A stretch of 64,000 bases of DNA from DASQHW01 sp038209365 (lineage in GTDB: Bacteria; Actinomycetota; Acidimicrobiia; IMCC26256; PALSA-610). How positions within the stretch are numbered: position 1 is the stretch's first letter; the number at the start of each line of letters is the position of its first letter. The stretch spans positions 1 through 64,000 of the forward strand of contig JBBQXS010000008.1 in NCBI GenBank assembly GCA_038209365.1. The letters run 5' to 3'. Of the stretch, positions 6,835-14,930 are shown one piece after another. The position numbers were made by a program, and so were the translations under genes. Below the pieces are notes generated by a model. That model worked only from the letters and a program-made list of their open reading frames with translations. It was not told where the DNA came from and searched no databases.

Positions 6835-9735
6835 TCATGGTAGCGCCGGCGCGGGCTCCCACCGTTTCGGGTCGGGCGGGCGGCCCGGATCCTCGCCCTC
6901 GTCACTGCCGTCGGCGTCGTCGCCGTTCCCGTCCTCGCCCGGACGTCCACCGTCGTCACGACCCTCGTCGCCTCCGGCCGGCTGTTGCTCGGCCTGTGGG
7001 CCCGCGGCGAAGCGCTGGGCGCCGGCCCACAGCCCGAGCAACAAGAGACCGATCAATCCGAGGATCGTCAGCACGCGGCCGAGCCAGTCGTACTTGGTCA
7101 GGCCGTACGAGAGGGTGACGTCGTTCGACGTCGGGACGACCACCATCAGGTTCGGCGCCAGCCGGTACGGGCCCTTCGCGCCCTTCACATGCCAGTTCGG
7201 GAAGTACGACTCCTTCACCACGACCGGCTTCCCGACTTCCGACACATGGAACGAGATGTCCTTGACCGAGCGACGGACGTCGGTCACCTCTACTGGTTCG
7301 ATGGTCTTCGGCTGCACGCTCCCCAGATCGCGGCCGTCCACACGTTTCCACTCGGGGGGACCCGACTGCGCGAACGCGATGTCGAGCTTGCTGCGATCGG
7401 TCCACCACGGCGCCACCGTGCACTCCCATGCCGGGAGGTGCGGCTCCGCGGTCGTCGAGTCCGGGAACGGCGAACCCCAGCACTTCGAGTAGTCACCGCC
7501 GTGCACCTTCGCGACGACGGGTTCTTGGTGCATGCCGACCACGAGGTCGCTGTTCGCGACCTGGTAGACCTTCCAGCCCGTCAGCTTCGTGCTCGGGATC
7601 GCACCGGGAATCGTCTTCACCAGCGTGAGGTCACGGCTCTCCGCCGCTTTGGCCTCCGATTCCGGCGTCCACAGCATGAGGTAGCGAACACCGAGCATCT
7701 GGAGGTGCCTGACGCAAAGATCGAAGTCCTCGGCCGGAGTGCCGTACTTGAGCCCGCGCACCGGATTCGAAGGGTGCTGCGAGCACTCGGCGACGGTGAG
7801 GAAGTGGTACGAGGTCGTCGCGGAAGACTCGAAGTAGATGCCCTCCATCGAGCCGATGCGCCCGTGGGTGAAATACGGAAGCAGCTCGAGCGCAAGGCTC
7901 GTGCCGTAGCTGTTGATGGCGTCGGGATCTCCCGACGACGGCTCCCACAATGCCCGGCCGTTGCCGTTCGTGTGGGCGACCTCGTCCATCTTCGCGATCA
8001 GGTCGAAGTACTGCGCTTCCGCGGGCTTCGATGCCGACTCGTAGCCCGAGTAGTTCCACGCGGCCCAGCCGCTGATCGCGATCGCGGGGTTGCCGTTGCG
8101 CGCGGCCCACCCGCGGTTGAGCGCGACGATTCCCGTCACGCCGACGACGGTCGCGAGCGCAATCGAGCCGATGAGCTTGGCGCGCTGTTTCGTTCGTTCG
8201 GGCGAGAGATGCGGTGGCGGCTGCCATCCCATCGGGTCCACGTCGAAGCGACGCTCGGCGAGCGCCCACGCGGCGCTCTTGCGCACCGCCGGATCGAGCG
8301 CGGCATCGTCGTCCGCGGTCGCGATCTCGGCCCACGCGCGAGCGCGCGCATCCTGCAGATCACCGTCCCGTATCCATTCGTACGACCATCGCACGAGCTG
8401 CGCGACCAACCGGCAGATCTCGGTCGCGCCCATCGCGGCGAGGAACCCCCACGTCAACAACCAGAACGGCAAGAACCGCGTGTTCCACACCGCGAAGTCG
8501 GCGGGCCACTGGACGAACAGCGCACCCATCACCAACGCGAGCACGAGCAGGACGAGTGTCGAACGCCGCCTGTACCAGCCGGCGGCGACGATGGCGACTG
8601 CCGCAAGCAACCAGATCCACCACGGCAGCCACAACGGCTGCTTCAGGTGCTTGTGCGAAACGGGATCGAGATAGGTCCCGAGCGCGCGCACGAAGTCGTT
8701 GGTCGCGCTGCGGACCGGGCCGGGAAGTGGCAACCATGACCACGTCTCGAAGGTTCCCTTCGGGACCAGCTTCGTGTAGCGCATGCTCTGCGTGTACGCC
8801 GAGTTCCCGAGCAGCGGCACCAGCCATACGGCAGGGATCGCGATCGCGACGCCACCGATCCACGCCGCGATTCGCCAGGTGCGGAACGGACGGCGGGTGA
8901 GCCAGAGCAGGAGCGCGGCGAGGCCGATGAACAACGCGACGACGATGTGCGACATCACCGCGCCCGCGATGAGCACCGCAGGCAGCCAGCGCCGCCGGCC
9001 GGTGTCGAGGGTGTACGCCAGCGCGCCGAGCCCGAACAGCGCGAGCGCGAGACCGATGGTGAAGGAGAACTCACCGGCCAGGGTGCTCGCGATGTTGCCG
9101 CCGTAGATCTGCCAATCGGTACGCGTCTCCATCAGCATGCCGAGGGCCGCGAGTGCGAAGGCGGGGGGTGCGGGCCACGGCGCACGCATCCCGCGCGCGA
9201 AGCAGTACGCGCCGGCCGGCAACAGCAGTGGTCCGGTGACGGTCACGAGCTTGAACGCGACGTTGTAGGGAACGAACGGCACCGTGTCGAGGACCCAGAT
9301 CATCAACGCCGGCAGCGGGAAGTAGTACTGGCCCACCGGGAAGCCCGCATACCAATCGGGCGCCCACCCCGACAGCCGCATCTCGAATGGGTTCCAGCTG
9401 AACCAGTTGTCGGCGAGGAACTTCGGCCACCAGACGTGCGCGCCCATGTCGCCGCCGTTCGTGGTGGTGTTCAGGAACAGATCACCGAACCGGAAGTCAT
9501 CGAGGTGAATCGTCCAGTTGTGGTTCGCGTCGAGCAGGCAGAACACCAGCCACGTCGCAACGGCGACGATGCCCCAACCGACGGCACGTTCCCAGCGCGC
9601 GCGTGGTTGATCGTCCTCGTCGAGGGGCTCGCGGCGCAGCAGGGTCCCACCCTCGTGGCGCGCGATCGCCTGCATGGTCGTAGGGGCAGCCACCGGGCTC
9701 CAGAATGCCAGACCGCGACAGAAACCCCGGTTCAC
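6835..9735 (-). CDS. large multi-spanning membrane protein, GT-C-like
   Basis: A 966-residue protein I cannot assign to a named enzyme. The first half (about residues 50-480) has roughly ten hydrophobic segments, with an early outer loop HNWTIHLDDFRFGD rich in acidic residues, as in GT-C glycosyltransferases. The second half is a large predicted extracytoplasmic domain between transmembrane segments near residues 550 and 890. The tail is acidic and low in complexity (Gly, Asp, Glu), ending in a Pro-rich stretch. A GTG at 9735 gives the full length; an ATG 20 codons later (9675) is an equally possible start. The gene precedes manB, so an envelope-glycan role is likely but inferred. Confidence 0.7.
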   Translation of the reverse strand: MNRGFCRGLAFWSPVAAPTTMQAIARHEGGTLLRREPLDEDDQPRARWERAVGWGIVAVATWLVFCLLDANHNWTIHLDDFRFGDLFLNTTTNGGDMGAHVWWPKFLADNWFSWNPFEMRLSGWAPDWYAGFPVGQYYFPLPALMIWVLDTVPFVPYNVAFKLVTVTGPLLLPAGAYCFARGMRAPWPAPPAFALAALGMLMETRTDWQIYGGNIASTLAGEFSFTIGLALALFGLGALAYTLDTGRRRWLPAVLIAGAVMSHIVVALFIGLAALLLWLTRRPFRTWRIAAWIGGVAIAIPAVWLVPLLGNSAYTQSMRYTKLVPKGTFETWSWLPLPGPVRSATNDFVRALGTYLDPVSHKHLKQPLWLPWWIWLLAAVAIVAAGWYRRRSTLVLLVLALVMGALFVQWPADFAVWNTRFLPFWLLTWGFLAAMGATEICRLVAQLVRWSYEWIRDGDLQDARARAWAEIATADDDAALDPAVRKSAAWALAERRFDVDPMGWQPPPHLSPERTKQRAKLIGSIALATVVGVTGIVALNRGWAARNGNPAIAISGWAAWNYSGYESASKPAEAQYFDLIAKMDEVAHTNGNGRALWEPSSGDPDAINSYGTSLALELLPYFTHGRIGSMEGIYFESSATTSYHFLTVAECSQHPSNPVRGLKYGTPAEDFDLCVRHLQMLGVRYLMLWTPESEAKAAESRDLTLVKTIPGAIPSTKLTGWKVYQVANSDLVVGMHQEPVVAKVHGGDYSKCWGSPFPDSTTAEPHLPAWECTVAPWWTDRSKLDIAFAQSGPPEWKRVDGRDLGSVQPKTIEPVEVTDVRRSVKDISFHVSEVGKPVVVKESYFPNWHVKGAKGPYRLAPNLMVVVPTSNDVTLSYGLTKYDWLGRVLTILGLIGLLLLGLWAGAQRFAAGPQAEQQPAGGDEGRDDGGRPGEDGNGDDADGSDEGEDPGRPPDPKRWEPAPALP

Positions 9736-9741
9736 CCACCG

Positions 9742-9828
9742 TGAGGACTCGCGGCCCGCCTCGGCGGCGCGGCCGCCCTCAACGGTGGCGAATCCGACAG
9801 TTCTTGTCCTGAGGAGTCGCGGCCCGCC
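9742..9828. repeat. pair of 19-base direct repeats
   Basis: TGAGGACTCGCGGCCCGCC at 9742-9760 recurs with one change at 9810-9828. The pair lies between the zinc-ribbon gene and the membrane-protein gene. The second copy is part of an imperfect hairpin (GAGTCG ... CGACTC, 9814-9837) that could end transcription of the zinc-ribbon gene. No T run follows. Confidence 0.5.
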
Positions 9829-9835
9829 CTACGAC

Positions 9836-10009
9836 TCAGCGACCGGCGCGAGCGAGCTCGAGGACTTCGTCCAACGAGAGGTCGGCGGCGCCGTCCTGCC
9901 ACATGTTCGACTCACACTTCGAACAGCGGCGGAACACGATCTCGCGCCCCGCGACCCGCATGCGGATCGTGACCAAACCGGCTTTCGCACATCCTGTGCA
10001 TACATGCAT
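9836..10009 (-). CDS. small zinc-ribbon protein
   Basis: A 57-residue protein with two Cys pairs, CTGC near the N-terminus and CSKC about 23 residues later, the spacing of a single zinc ribbon. The C-terminal part (LSLDEVLELARAG) is helical. The ATG at 10009 is favoured by GGGAGG 6 bases upstream; the reading frame continues upstream but lacks a comparable site and is rich in unlikely residues. No specific role is known to me. Nucleic-acid binding or a small adaptor function is possible. Confidence 0.72.
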   Translation of the reverse strand: MHVCTGCAKAGLVTIRMRVAGREIVFRRCSKCESNMWQDGAADLSLDEVLELARAGR

Positions 10010-10025
10010 TCCGTGCCTCCCTGAC

Positions 10026-10044
10026 ACAACACCAGAAGTGTTGT
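10026..10044. promoter_or_regulatory. leader hairpin before the zinc-ribbon gene
   Basis: ACAACAC and GTGTTGT form perfect 7-base arms around a 5-base loop. On the minus strand the hairpin ends only about 4 bases before the GGGAGG ribosome site of the zinc-ribbon gene. It could control access to that site or be an operator. It might also be the end of the CPBP transcript, but no U-rich tail follows. Confidence 0.45.
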
Positions 10045-10113
10045 TCGGCAGCCCCGACCCGAGACTGAAGCCCTGTCGGCCACTCCCCGCGATTTTCGTG
10101 CGCCGGCGGACCC

Positions 10114-10842
10114 TCAAAAGGCTGCGAGCGTCGTGATCAGGTTGAAGCCGATGTGCATCAGAATCGACGCTGAGAGGTCGCCCCTGGTCTCGGCGGCGAG
10201 GCCGGACGCGGTGCCGAGGAGAAGCAGGGCGGGCACGACCACGAGGTCACCCAACGTCGGGCTGAGCAGCGGGTGCGCCAGCGCGAAGACCAGCGCCTGG
10301 ACACCGATCGCGATTGCGGGCGGGAAACGGCGGCGCAGCGATCGCAGGAGCAGCCCTCGGAAGAGGAGCTCCTCGCTCACCGGCGCGACGAGCGCGGCAG
10401 TCACCGCGAACACCACGAGCTTGGCGCCGGTCGCGGCATTCAGGTCGTCGACGACCCGCTGACTCTCGTTGACCATGTCGTGGAGCGGCAGGATGAGCAG
10501 CGTCGCCACGACGAACAGCCCCATGCCCGCGAACACCGCCCACCAGTCGCGGACGTCCAGGCGCAGGCCGAAATCGTCCCGCAGCGAGCGGCCCTTGGCG
10601 TGCGCGACATACGCGATGCATCCGACCCACCCGCCGAACTGCCCGAAGGCGGCCAGCGCGGTCGTGACCGCGCCGGTGTGACCCGCTTCGTCGCCCGTGA
10701 TCGCGAAACCGATCGAGACACCGATGACCGAGATCAGGATCCCCGCGGGGTAGATCCAAAGGAAGTCACCGAGACCCCACCGCGGCGGCGGCCCGCCGGA
10801 CGGCAACGGGGCCGGCGGCTTCTCCCCGGGAACCTGCTCCAC
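10114..10842 (-). CDS. CPBP family intramembrane metalloprotease
   Basis: A 242-residue membrane protein with about seven hydrophobic segments and the CPBP/Abi signature: EELLFRGLLLRSL (EExxxR, about residues 160-165), FALAHPLLS with the second catalytic His region, and a third motif MHIGFNLIT. Relatives of CAAX-processing enzyme Rce1 cleave in the membrane; the bacterial substrate is unknown. The GTG start at 10842 has no Shine-Dalgarno, but TAGCCT ends 8 bases before it, which points to a leaderless transcript. It diverges from ftsH, another membrane protease gene. Confidence 0.87.
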   Translation of the reverse strand: MEQVPGEKPPAPLPSGGPPPRWGLGDFLWIYPAGILISVIGVSIGFAITGDEAGHTGAVTTALAAFGQFGGWVGCIAYVAHAKGRSLRDDFGLRLDVRDWWAVFAGMGLFVVATLLILPLHDMVNESQRVVDDLNAATGAKLVVFAVTAALVAPVSEELLFRGLLLRSLRRRFPPAIAIGVQALVFALAHPLLSPTLGDLVVVPALLLLGTASGLAAETRGDLSASILMHIGFNLITTLAAF

Positions 10843-10849
10843 CGGGTGG

Positions 10850-10855
10850 AGGCTA
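10850..10855 (-). promoter_or_regulatory. -10 hexamer of the CPBP gene
   Basis: TAGCCT on the minus strand with 7 bases between it and the GTG start. A start point about 7 bases after the hexamer would fall at the start codon. No recognisable -35 is present. Confidence 0.5.
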
Positions 10856-10974
10856 GGGGCGAACGGTCACAACGGGGCGTTCGCGGTCGACAGGAAAGTC
10901 TCAGCCCAATTGGGGAACACGCCGGGGCGTGGCGACGGTTCGACCCCGGAACGGGAGAGCTCGCCCGGTCGCCG

Positions 10975-10980
10975 TAGCAT
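10975..10980 (+). promoter_or_regulatory. -10 hexamer of ftsH
   Basis: TAGCAT on the plus strand. Transcription starting about 7 bases later would give a leader near 25 bases, ending in the GGAG site used for the ATG at 11012. This supports the choice of ftsH start. Confidence 0.45.
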
Positions 10981-11011
10981 GGCGACCTACGACCGCAGTG
11001 GAGCAAGACGC

Positions 11012-13054
11012 ATGAGTCCACCCGAAGACCAGTGGCGCCCCCCGGAGCAGCCGGGCCGACCGCCCCGCATGGGCGGCGGAAGCGGCGGCACGCCGGGACG
11101 TCAGGGCGGCCGGCCCCGTTGGATGCCGTGGGTGATCGTCGGACTCATCGTCGCCATCTTCTTGTTCTGGCAGGCCGCGCCGAGCACCACGCCCGACCGC
11201 GCCAAGATCGACTACGGCACGTTCCTGCAGGACGTCCGGGACAACAAGGTAGCGAGCATCAAGTACGACGCCTCCAGCGGCAAGATCACGGGCAAGTTCG
11301 GCAACGGCGTCACCGAGGGCGGGAAGTCCGAGTTCACGGCCCAGGGCCCCGAGTCGGCCCTGCCCGACGAGGACATCCGGTTGCTCAACGAGCACAAGGT
11401 CCTGCGCAACTACAAGCCGCGTTCGACCGACTGGCTCGCGACGGTCTTGGTGTGGGTCGTGCCGTTCGCGCTCCTCGGATTGATCTGGTGGTTCATCGCG
11501 CGCCGGGCGCAGGGACAAATGGGCGCGGTCATGAACATCGGGCGGTCACGCGCCAAGATCTACAACACCGACAAGCCGAAGACGACGTTTGCCGACGTCG
11601 CCGGCTATGGCGCGGTGAAAGAAGAGATCACCGAGGTCGTCGACTTCTTGAAGCTGCCGGGCAAGTTCAAGGAGATCGGTGCGCGTATCCCGAAGGGTGT
11701 GCTGCTCGTCGGCCCGCCCGGTACCGGGAAGACGCTGATCGCCCGAGCGGTCGCCGGCGAGGCGGGCGTGCCCTTCATCTCGATCACCGGCTCCGACTTC
11801 ATGGAGATGTTCGTCGGTGTCGGCGCGGCCCGCGTGCGCGACCTGTTCCAGACCGCGAAGAAGCAGGCGCCTGCGATCATCTTCGTCGACGAGATCGACT
11901 CGATCGGTCGTAAGCGCGGCGCCGGGCTCGGCGGCGGTCACGACGAGCGGGAACAGACGCTCAACCAGATGCTTGCCGAGATGGACGGCTTCGAAGCCAC
12001 CGAGGGCATCGTGATGATGGCGGCGACCAACCGTCCCGACATCCTCGACCCCGCGCTGCTGCGTCCCGGTCGCTTCGACCGTCAGATTCTCGTGCCGCTC
12101 CCGACCCAGGAGGAGCGCGTCGAGATTCTCAAGGTTCACATGCGCGACAAGAAGATCGACCCCGACGTCGACGTCAACGTCGTCGCGCGCGGGACGCCCG
12201 GCATGAGCGGCGCCGACCTCGCGAACCTCGTGAACGAGGCCGCGCTGTTCGCCGTACGGCGCGGTGTCCACGAGGTTCACCGCGAGGACTTCGACGCCGC
12301 GCGCGACCGGGTGCTCATGGGCCTCAAGCGCGAGTCGTTGGCGCTCTCGGAGGAGGAGAAGGAGATCGTCGCGTACCACGAGGGCGGCCACGCCGTGTGC
12401 GCCTACGTGCTCGAGCACGCCGATCCGCTCCACAAGGTCACGATCCTGCCGACGGGCATGGCGCTCGGCGTCACCCATCAGCTCCCCGTCGAAGAACGGC
12501 ACATCTACAAGCGCGAATACATCGCCGACTCACTGGTGGTGCGGCTCGGCGGACGCGTCGCCGAGCACCTCGTGTTCGGCCACCAATCGACCGGCGCCCA
12601 GAACGACCTGGTCGGCAACACGGAGCTCGCCCGCAAGATGGTCCGGGAGTGGGGCATGTCCGACCGCATCGGGCCGATGGCGTGGGGCTCCCAGGGCGCG
12701 GTGTTCCTCGGCGAGGACCTGATGCACTCGCGCGACTACTCCGACGAGACGGCGCGGGTCATCGACGAAGAAGTCGAACGCATCCTGCGTGACGAGGAGG
12801 ACCGCTGCCGGAAGGTGCTCTCCGAGTACCGCGCGGGGCTCGACTCGGTCGCGCAAGCGTTGCTGGTACGCGAGACGCTCGAGGGCAAAGAGGTCGAGGA
12901 CCTCGTCGACCAGGCGATGGGCCGCAAGGTTGGTGGACCGCGGATCATCACTCATGCCGACGGTACCGAGGAGATCGCGGATCGTCCGCTGCCGGCCCCG
13001 ATCCCGGGCGGCGACGTCGGCGCCGACGTCCTCACCCCCGTCGAGCCCGACTGA
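11012..13054 (+). CDS. ftsH: ATP-dependent zinc metalloprotease FtsH
   Basis: Membrane-anchored AAA+ protease that extracts and degrades membrane and regulatory proteins as a hexamer. Residue order: short cytosolic tail, first membrane span (about 40-55), extracytoplasmic domain, second span (WLATVLVWVVPFALLGLIWW), AAA domain with Walker A GPPGTGKT and Walker B IIFVDEID, second region of homology ending in RPGRFDR, then the zinc protease site HEGGH. The Gly in place of Ala in HExGH is normal in actinobacteria. The 680-residue start at 11012 follows GGAG by 8-9 bases; upstream in-frame codons at 10910 and 10979 lack a site. The C-terminus carries an acidic extension. Confidence 0.96.
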   Translation: MSPPEDQWRPPEQPGRPPRMGGGSGGTPGRQGGRPRWMPWVIVGLIVAIFLFWQAAPSTTPDRAKIDYGTFLQDVRDNKVASIKYDASSGKITGKFGNGVTEGGKSEFTAQGPESALPDEDIRLLNEHKVLRNYKPRSTDWLATVLVWVVPFALLGLIWWFIARRAQGQMGAVMNIGRSRAKIYNTDKPKTTFADVAGYGAVKEEITEVVDFLKLPGKFKEIGARIPKGVLLVGPPGTGKTLIARAVAGEAGVPFISITGSDFMEMFVGVGAARVRDLFQTAKKQAPAIIFVDEIDSIGRKRGAGLGGGHDEREQTLNQMLAEMDGFEATEGIVMMAATNRPDILDPALLRPGRFDRQILVPLPTQEERVEILKVHMRDKKIDPDVDVNVVARGTPGMSGADLANLVNEAALFAVRRGVHEVHREDFDAARDRVLMGLKRESLALSEEEKEIVAYHEGGHAVCAYVLEHADPLHKVTILPTGMALGVTHQLPVEERHIYKREYIADSLVVRLGGRVAEHLVFGHQSTGAQNDLVGNTELARKMVREWGMSDRIGPMAWGSQGAVFLGEDLMHSRDYSDETARVIDEEVERILRDEEDRCRKVLSEYRAGLDSVAQALLVRETLEGKEVEDLVDQAMGRKVGGPRIITHADGTEEIADRPLPAPIPGGDVGADVLTPVEPD

Positions 13055-13057
13055 GTC

Positions 13058-13477
13058 CTACGCGGTTCGCAGCTCGGCGACGGCGTTCCAGAGGTCGGTC
13101 GCGCTGAAAGCGCCCAGGAAGGTCGCGCGTACGACGCCTTCGTGATCCGCGACCAGCGTCATCGGTGCGGCTTGTACGTGATACCGGTCGTGGAGCGCGC
13201 GCTGGGCGGGAAACTCGATCTCGACAACCGCGACGTCGTCTGACGCGAGTGGCAATGCCTTTTCGAACAAGCCCTCGCACGACGCGCACGCGTTGGAGGT
13301 GAAGACCGCGACGAGCCACGGCGCGTCGGGTCGGTCGAAGTCGAGACGGTCGAGCTGCTCGGGCGTCGATGTTCTTCCCTGAGAAGGTGCGTTTGCTCGA
13401 CGCCGCCGCTCGAGCCACCACGCGACGCAGCTGAGCAACACGAACAACGCCGTCGCAATCGCAATACGCACCGTCAT
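13058..13477 (-). CDS. membrane-anchored thioredoxin-like protein
   Basis: A 139-residue protein with one N-terminal membrane span (IAIATALFVLLSCVAWWL) followed by a thioredoxin fold. The redox motif is CASC in FTSNACASCEGLF, and the cis-proline segment reads QAAPMTLVAD. This is the layout of small thiol reductases tethered to the membrane; the orientation decides whether it acts on exported proteins or in the cytosol. The gene ends 4 bases after the convergent ftsH and lies 11 bases downstream of the DUF5719 gene, so it is probably the last gene of that minus-strand operon. Confidence 0.82.
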   Translation of the reverse strand: MTVRIAIATALFVLLSCVAWWLERRRRANAPSQGRTSTPEQLDRLDFDRPDAPWLVAVFTSNACASCEGLFEKALPLASDDVAVVEIEFPAQRALHDRYHVQAAPMTLVADHEGVVRATFLGAFSATDLWNAVAELRTA

Positions 13478-13487
13478 TGTGTTGCGG

Positions 13488-14930
13488 TCATCCGACCGCG
13501 ATACCGAGTGACTGGCTCACGTCGGCGGCGCCGACGATCGAACGCTCGACGACGACCGGCGCCGACGCGTCGACCACCAAGGCTCTCGGCGCCGGCGAGG
13601 GCCGGCGGCCCGCGACGATGCGCACCGATGCACGATGGTTCGGCGGGATCGTGATGCCCTGTACCCCGTCGGGATGCTCGACCCGGCCGTCGTGCAGGAC
13701 CGAGACGTCGACACGTGCGGGCTGCGGGAGCGGGTTCAAGATCGCCAAGGTGGTCGAGCGCTCGCGGTCGACGCGGTCCGTGGCGAAGACCCAGCTGCGT
13801 GCCGGTTGCGGCGCGCCGAGCGATGTTGCGGCGCCCGGTTGGGCCGAATTCTCGGCGCCCCGCGTGAGCGTCTGCGCCACGATCGTCCCGCCGCCTTCGG
13901 TGTGCACGTCGATGGCATAGGGAACGTTCGCCGGCGCGGGCACGCAGTTGTCGGCGCCGCCCGCGGGCGCACACCCACCGACTCGCGCCCAGACGACCTC
14001 GTCCTGCGCAACGCTCAATGTCACCGCGGCGACGACCTGATTGTTCTCGGGAAGTATCTGCACGTCGACGTCGGCGTCGACTGCGCCGATGTTCGCGATC
14101 GCGAGCCGTGTCGTCGCATCGTTCGCTGTTGCACCATCGGCGAAGAGCCAGCGGTCCGACGAGGTCGGCGTGCCGAGCGTGGTCGCGATGCCGGGCAATC
14201 CGGCGTCGCTCGTGAACACGAGGGTCTGCGCCGCGACCACCCGGCCGGCTCGCGCGTCGACCTGCACGGCAACCCGGTCTTCGCGTACGGCGATGTCGTG
14301 CAGCGCGATCACGGCCCGAGAGCGTCGCCGCACGTCGAAGCTCTGCAACCGCTCCGGCCGTCGCACGCCCCCGCTCGTGCGCAGTGTCACATCGACTTTG
14401 GCATCCGACGCGAACGGGTTCTCGAGCACGAGCCACTGCTGCGCACCGCGCGGTGTCAAACCTGCTGCGAAGTTCCATTGCGCCGCCCCCTGCGTTGCGC
14501 ACGGGGTGACGTCCGTACCGGCCCGGCCGTCGATTCCTTCCTCGATCACGATTCGCCCTCCGAACGCCTCGATCGTGAGGGCGCCTTCGGGCCCGAGCTC
14601 GCCGCGCGGCTTGGTCGCAACCGACGACGCACCGACCGTGAACGTGGTCTCGGACCGTTGGCCCTGGTCGGGAAGGACCCTGACCACCACGTCGGCGGGC
14701 GCGTCACCGACGTTCGAGATCGTCACGCGGTCGTCGCGCCCGGGAAGGCTGCTCGGCAGACCCGGGCAGAACCACACGCTCCCTGCACGGGGCGACCCGG
14801 CCGGCAGGCCCGATGCGAGCGGCGGTGCGGCTGATGCTTCGGCGTGCGGCCGCTTGGCATTCCCGACCGCGACGGCAATGGCGACAACGGCAACGAGCGC
14901 GCCGACGAACAGTGTCCTGCGTGACTTCAT
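13488..14930 (-). CDS. DUF5719 family exported protein
   Basis: A 480-residue protein with an N-terminal signal anchor (LFVGALVAVVAIAVAVG) and an otherwise beta-rich, repeat-like exterior domain. Segments of the type TISNVGDAPADVVVRVLP recur about four times (also VTLRTSGG, DVDVQILPENN, RVDVSVLHDG), which suggests tandem immunoglobulin-like units. I recognise it as DUF5719, found next to the large GT2 gene in many actinobacteria; the function is unknown. The ATG overlaps the stop of that GT2 gene by 4 bases, so the two products are probably partners at the cell envelope. Confidence 0.82.
   Translation of the reverse strand: MKSRRTLFVGALVAVVAIAVAVGNAKRPHAEASAAPPLASGLPAGSPRAGSVWFCPGLPSSLPGRDDRVTISNVGDAPADVVVRVLPDQGQRSETTFTVGASSVATKPRGELGPEGALTIEAFGGRIVIEEGIDGRAGTDVTPCATQGAAQWNFAAGLTPRGAQQWLVLENPFASDAKVDVTLRTSGGVRRPERLQSFDVRRRSRAVIALHDIAVREDRVAVQVDARAGRVVAAQTLVFTSDAGLPGIATTLGTPTSSDRWLFADGATANDATTRLAIANIGAVDADVDVQILPENNQVVAAVTLSVAQDEVVWARVGGCAPAGGADNCVPAPANVPYAIDVHTEGGGTIVAQTLTRGAENSAQPGAATSLGAPQPARSWVFATDRVDRERSTTLAILNPLPQPARVDVSVLHDGRVEHPDGVQGITIPPNHRASVRIVAGRRPSPAPRALVVDASAPVVVERSIVGAADVSQSLGIAVG

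Noticed and set aside
3921..7118. Very long open frame (over 1000 codons) on plus across the sugar-phosphate genes
   Set aside because: It lies opposite manB, Trm112 and the isomerase, whose motifs are clear on minus. High GC leaves opposite frames open; its translation is Arg/His-rich with no family motif.
6985..8739. Long plus-strand frame opposite the 966-residue membrane protein
   Set aside because: Composition is Arg/Gly/Pro-rich and lacks motifs, while the minus frame has clean membrane spans.
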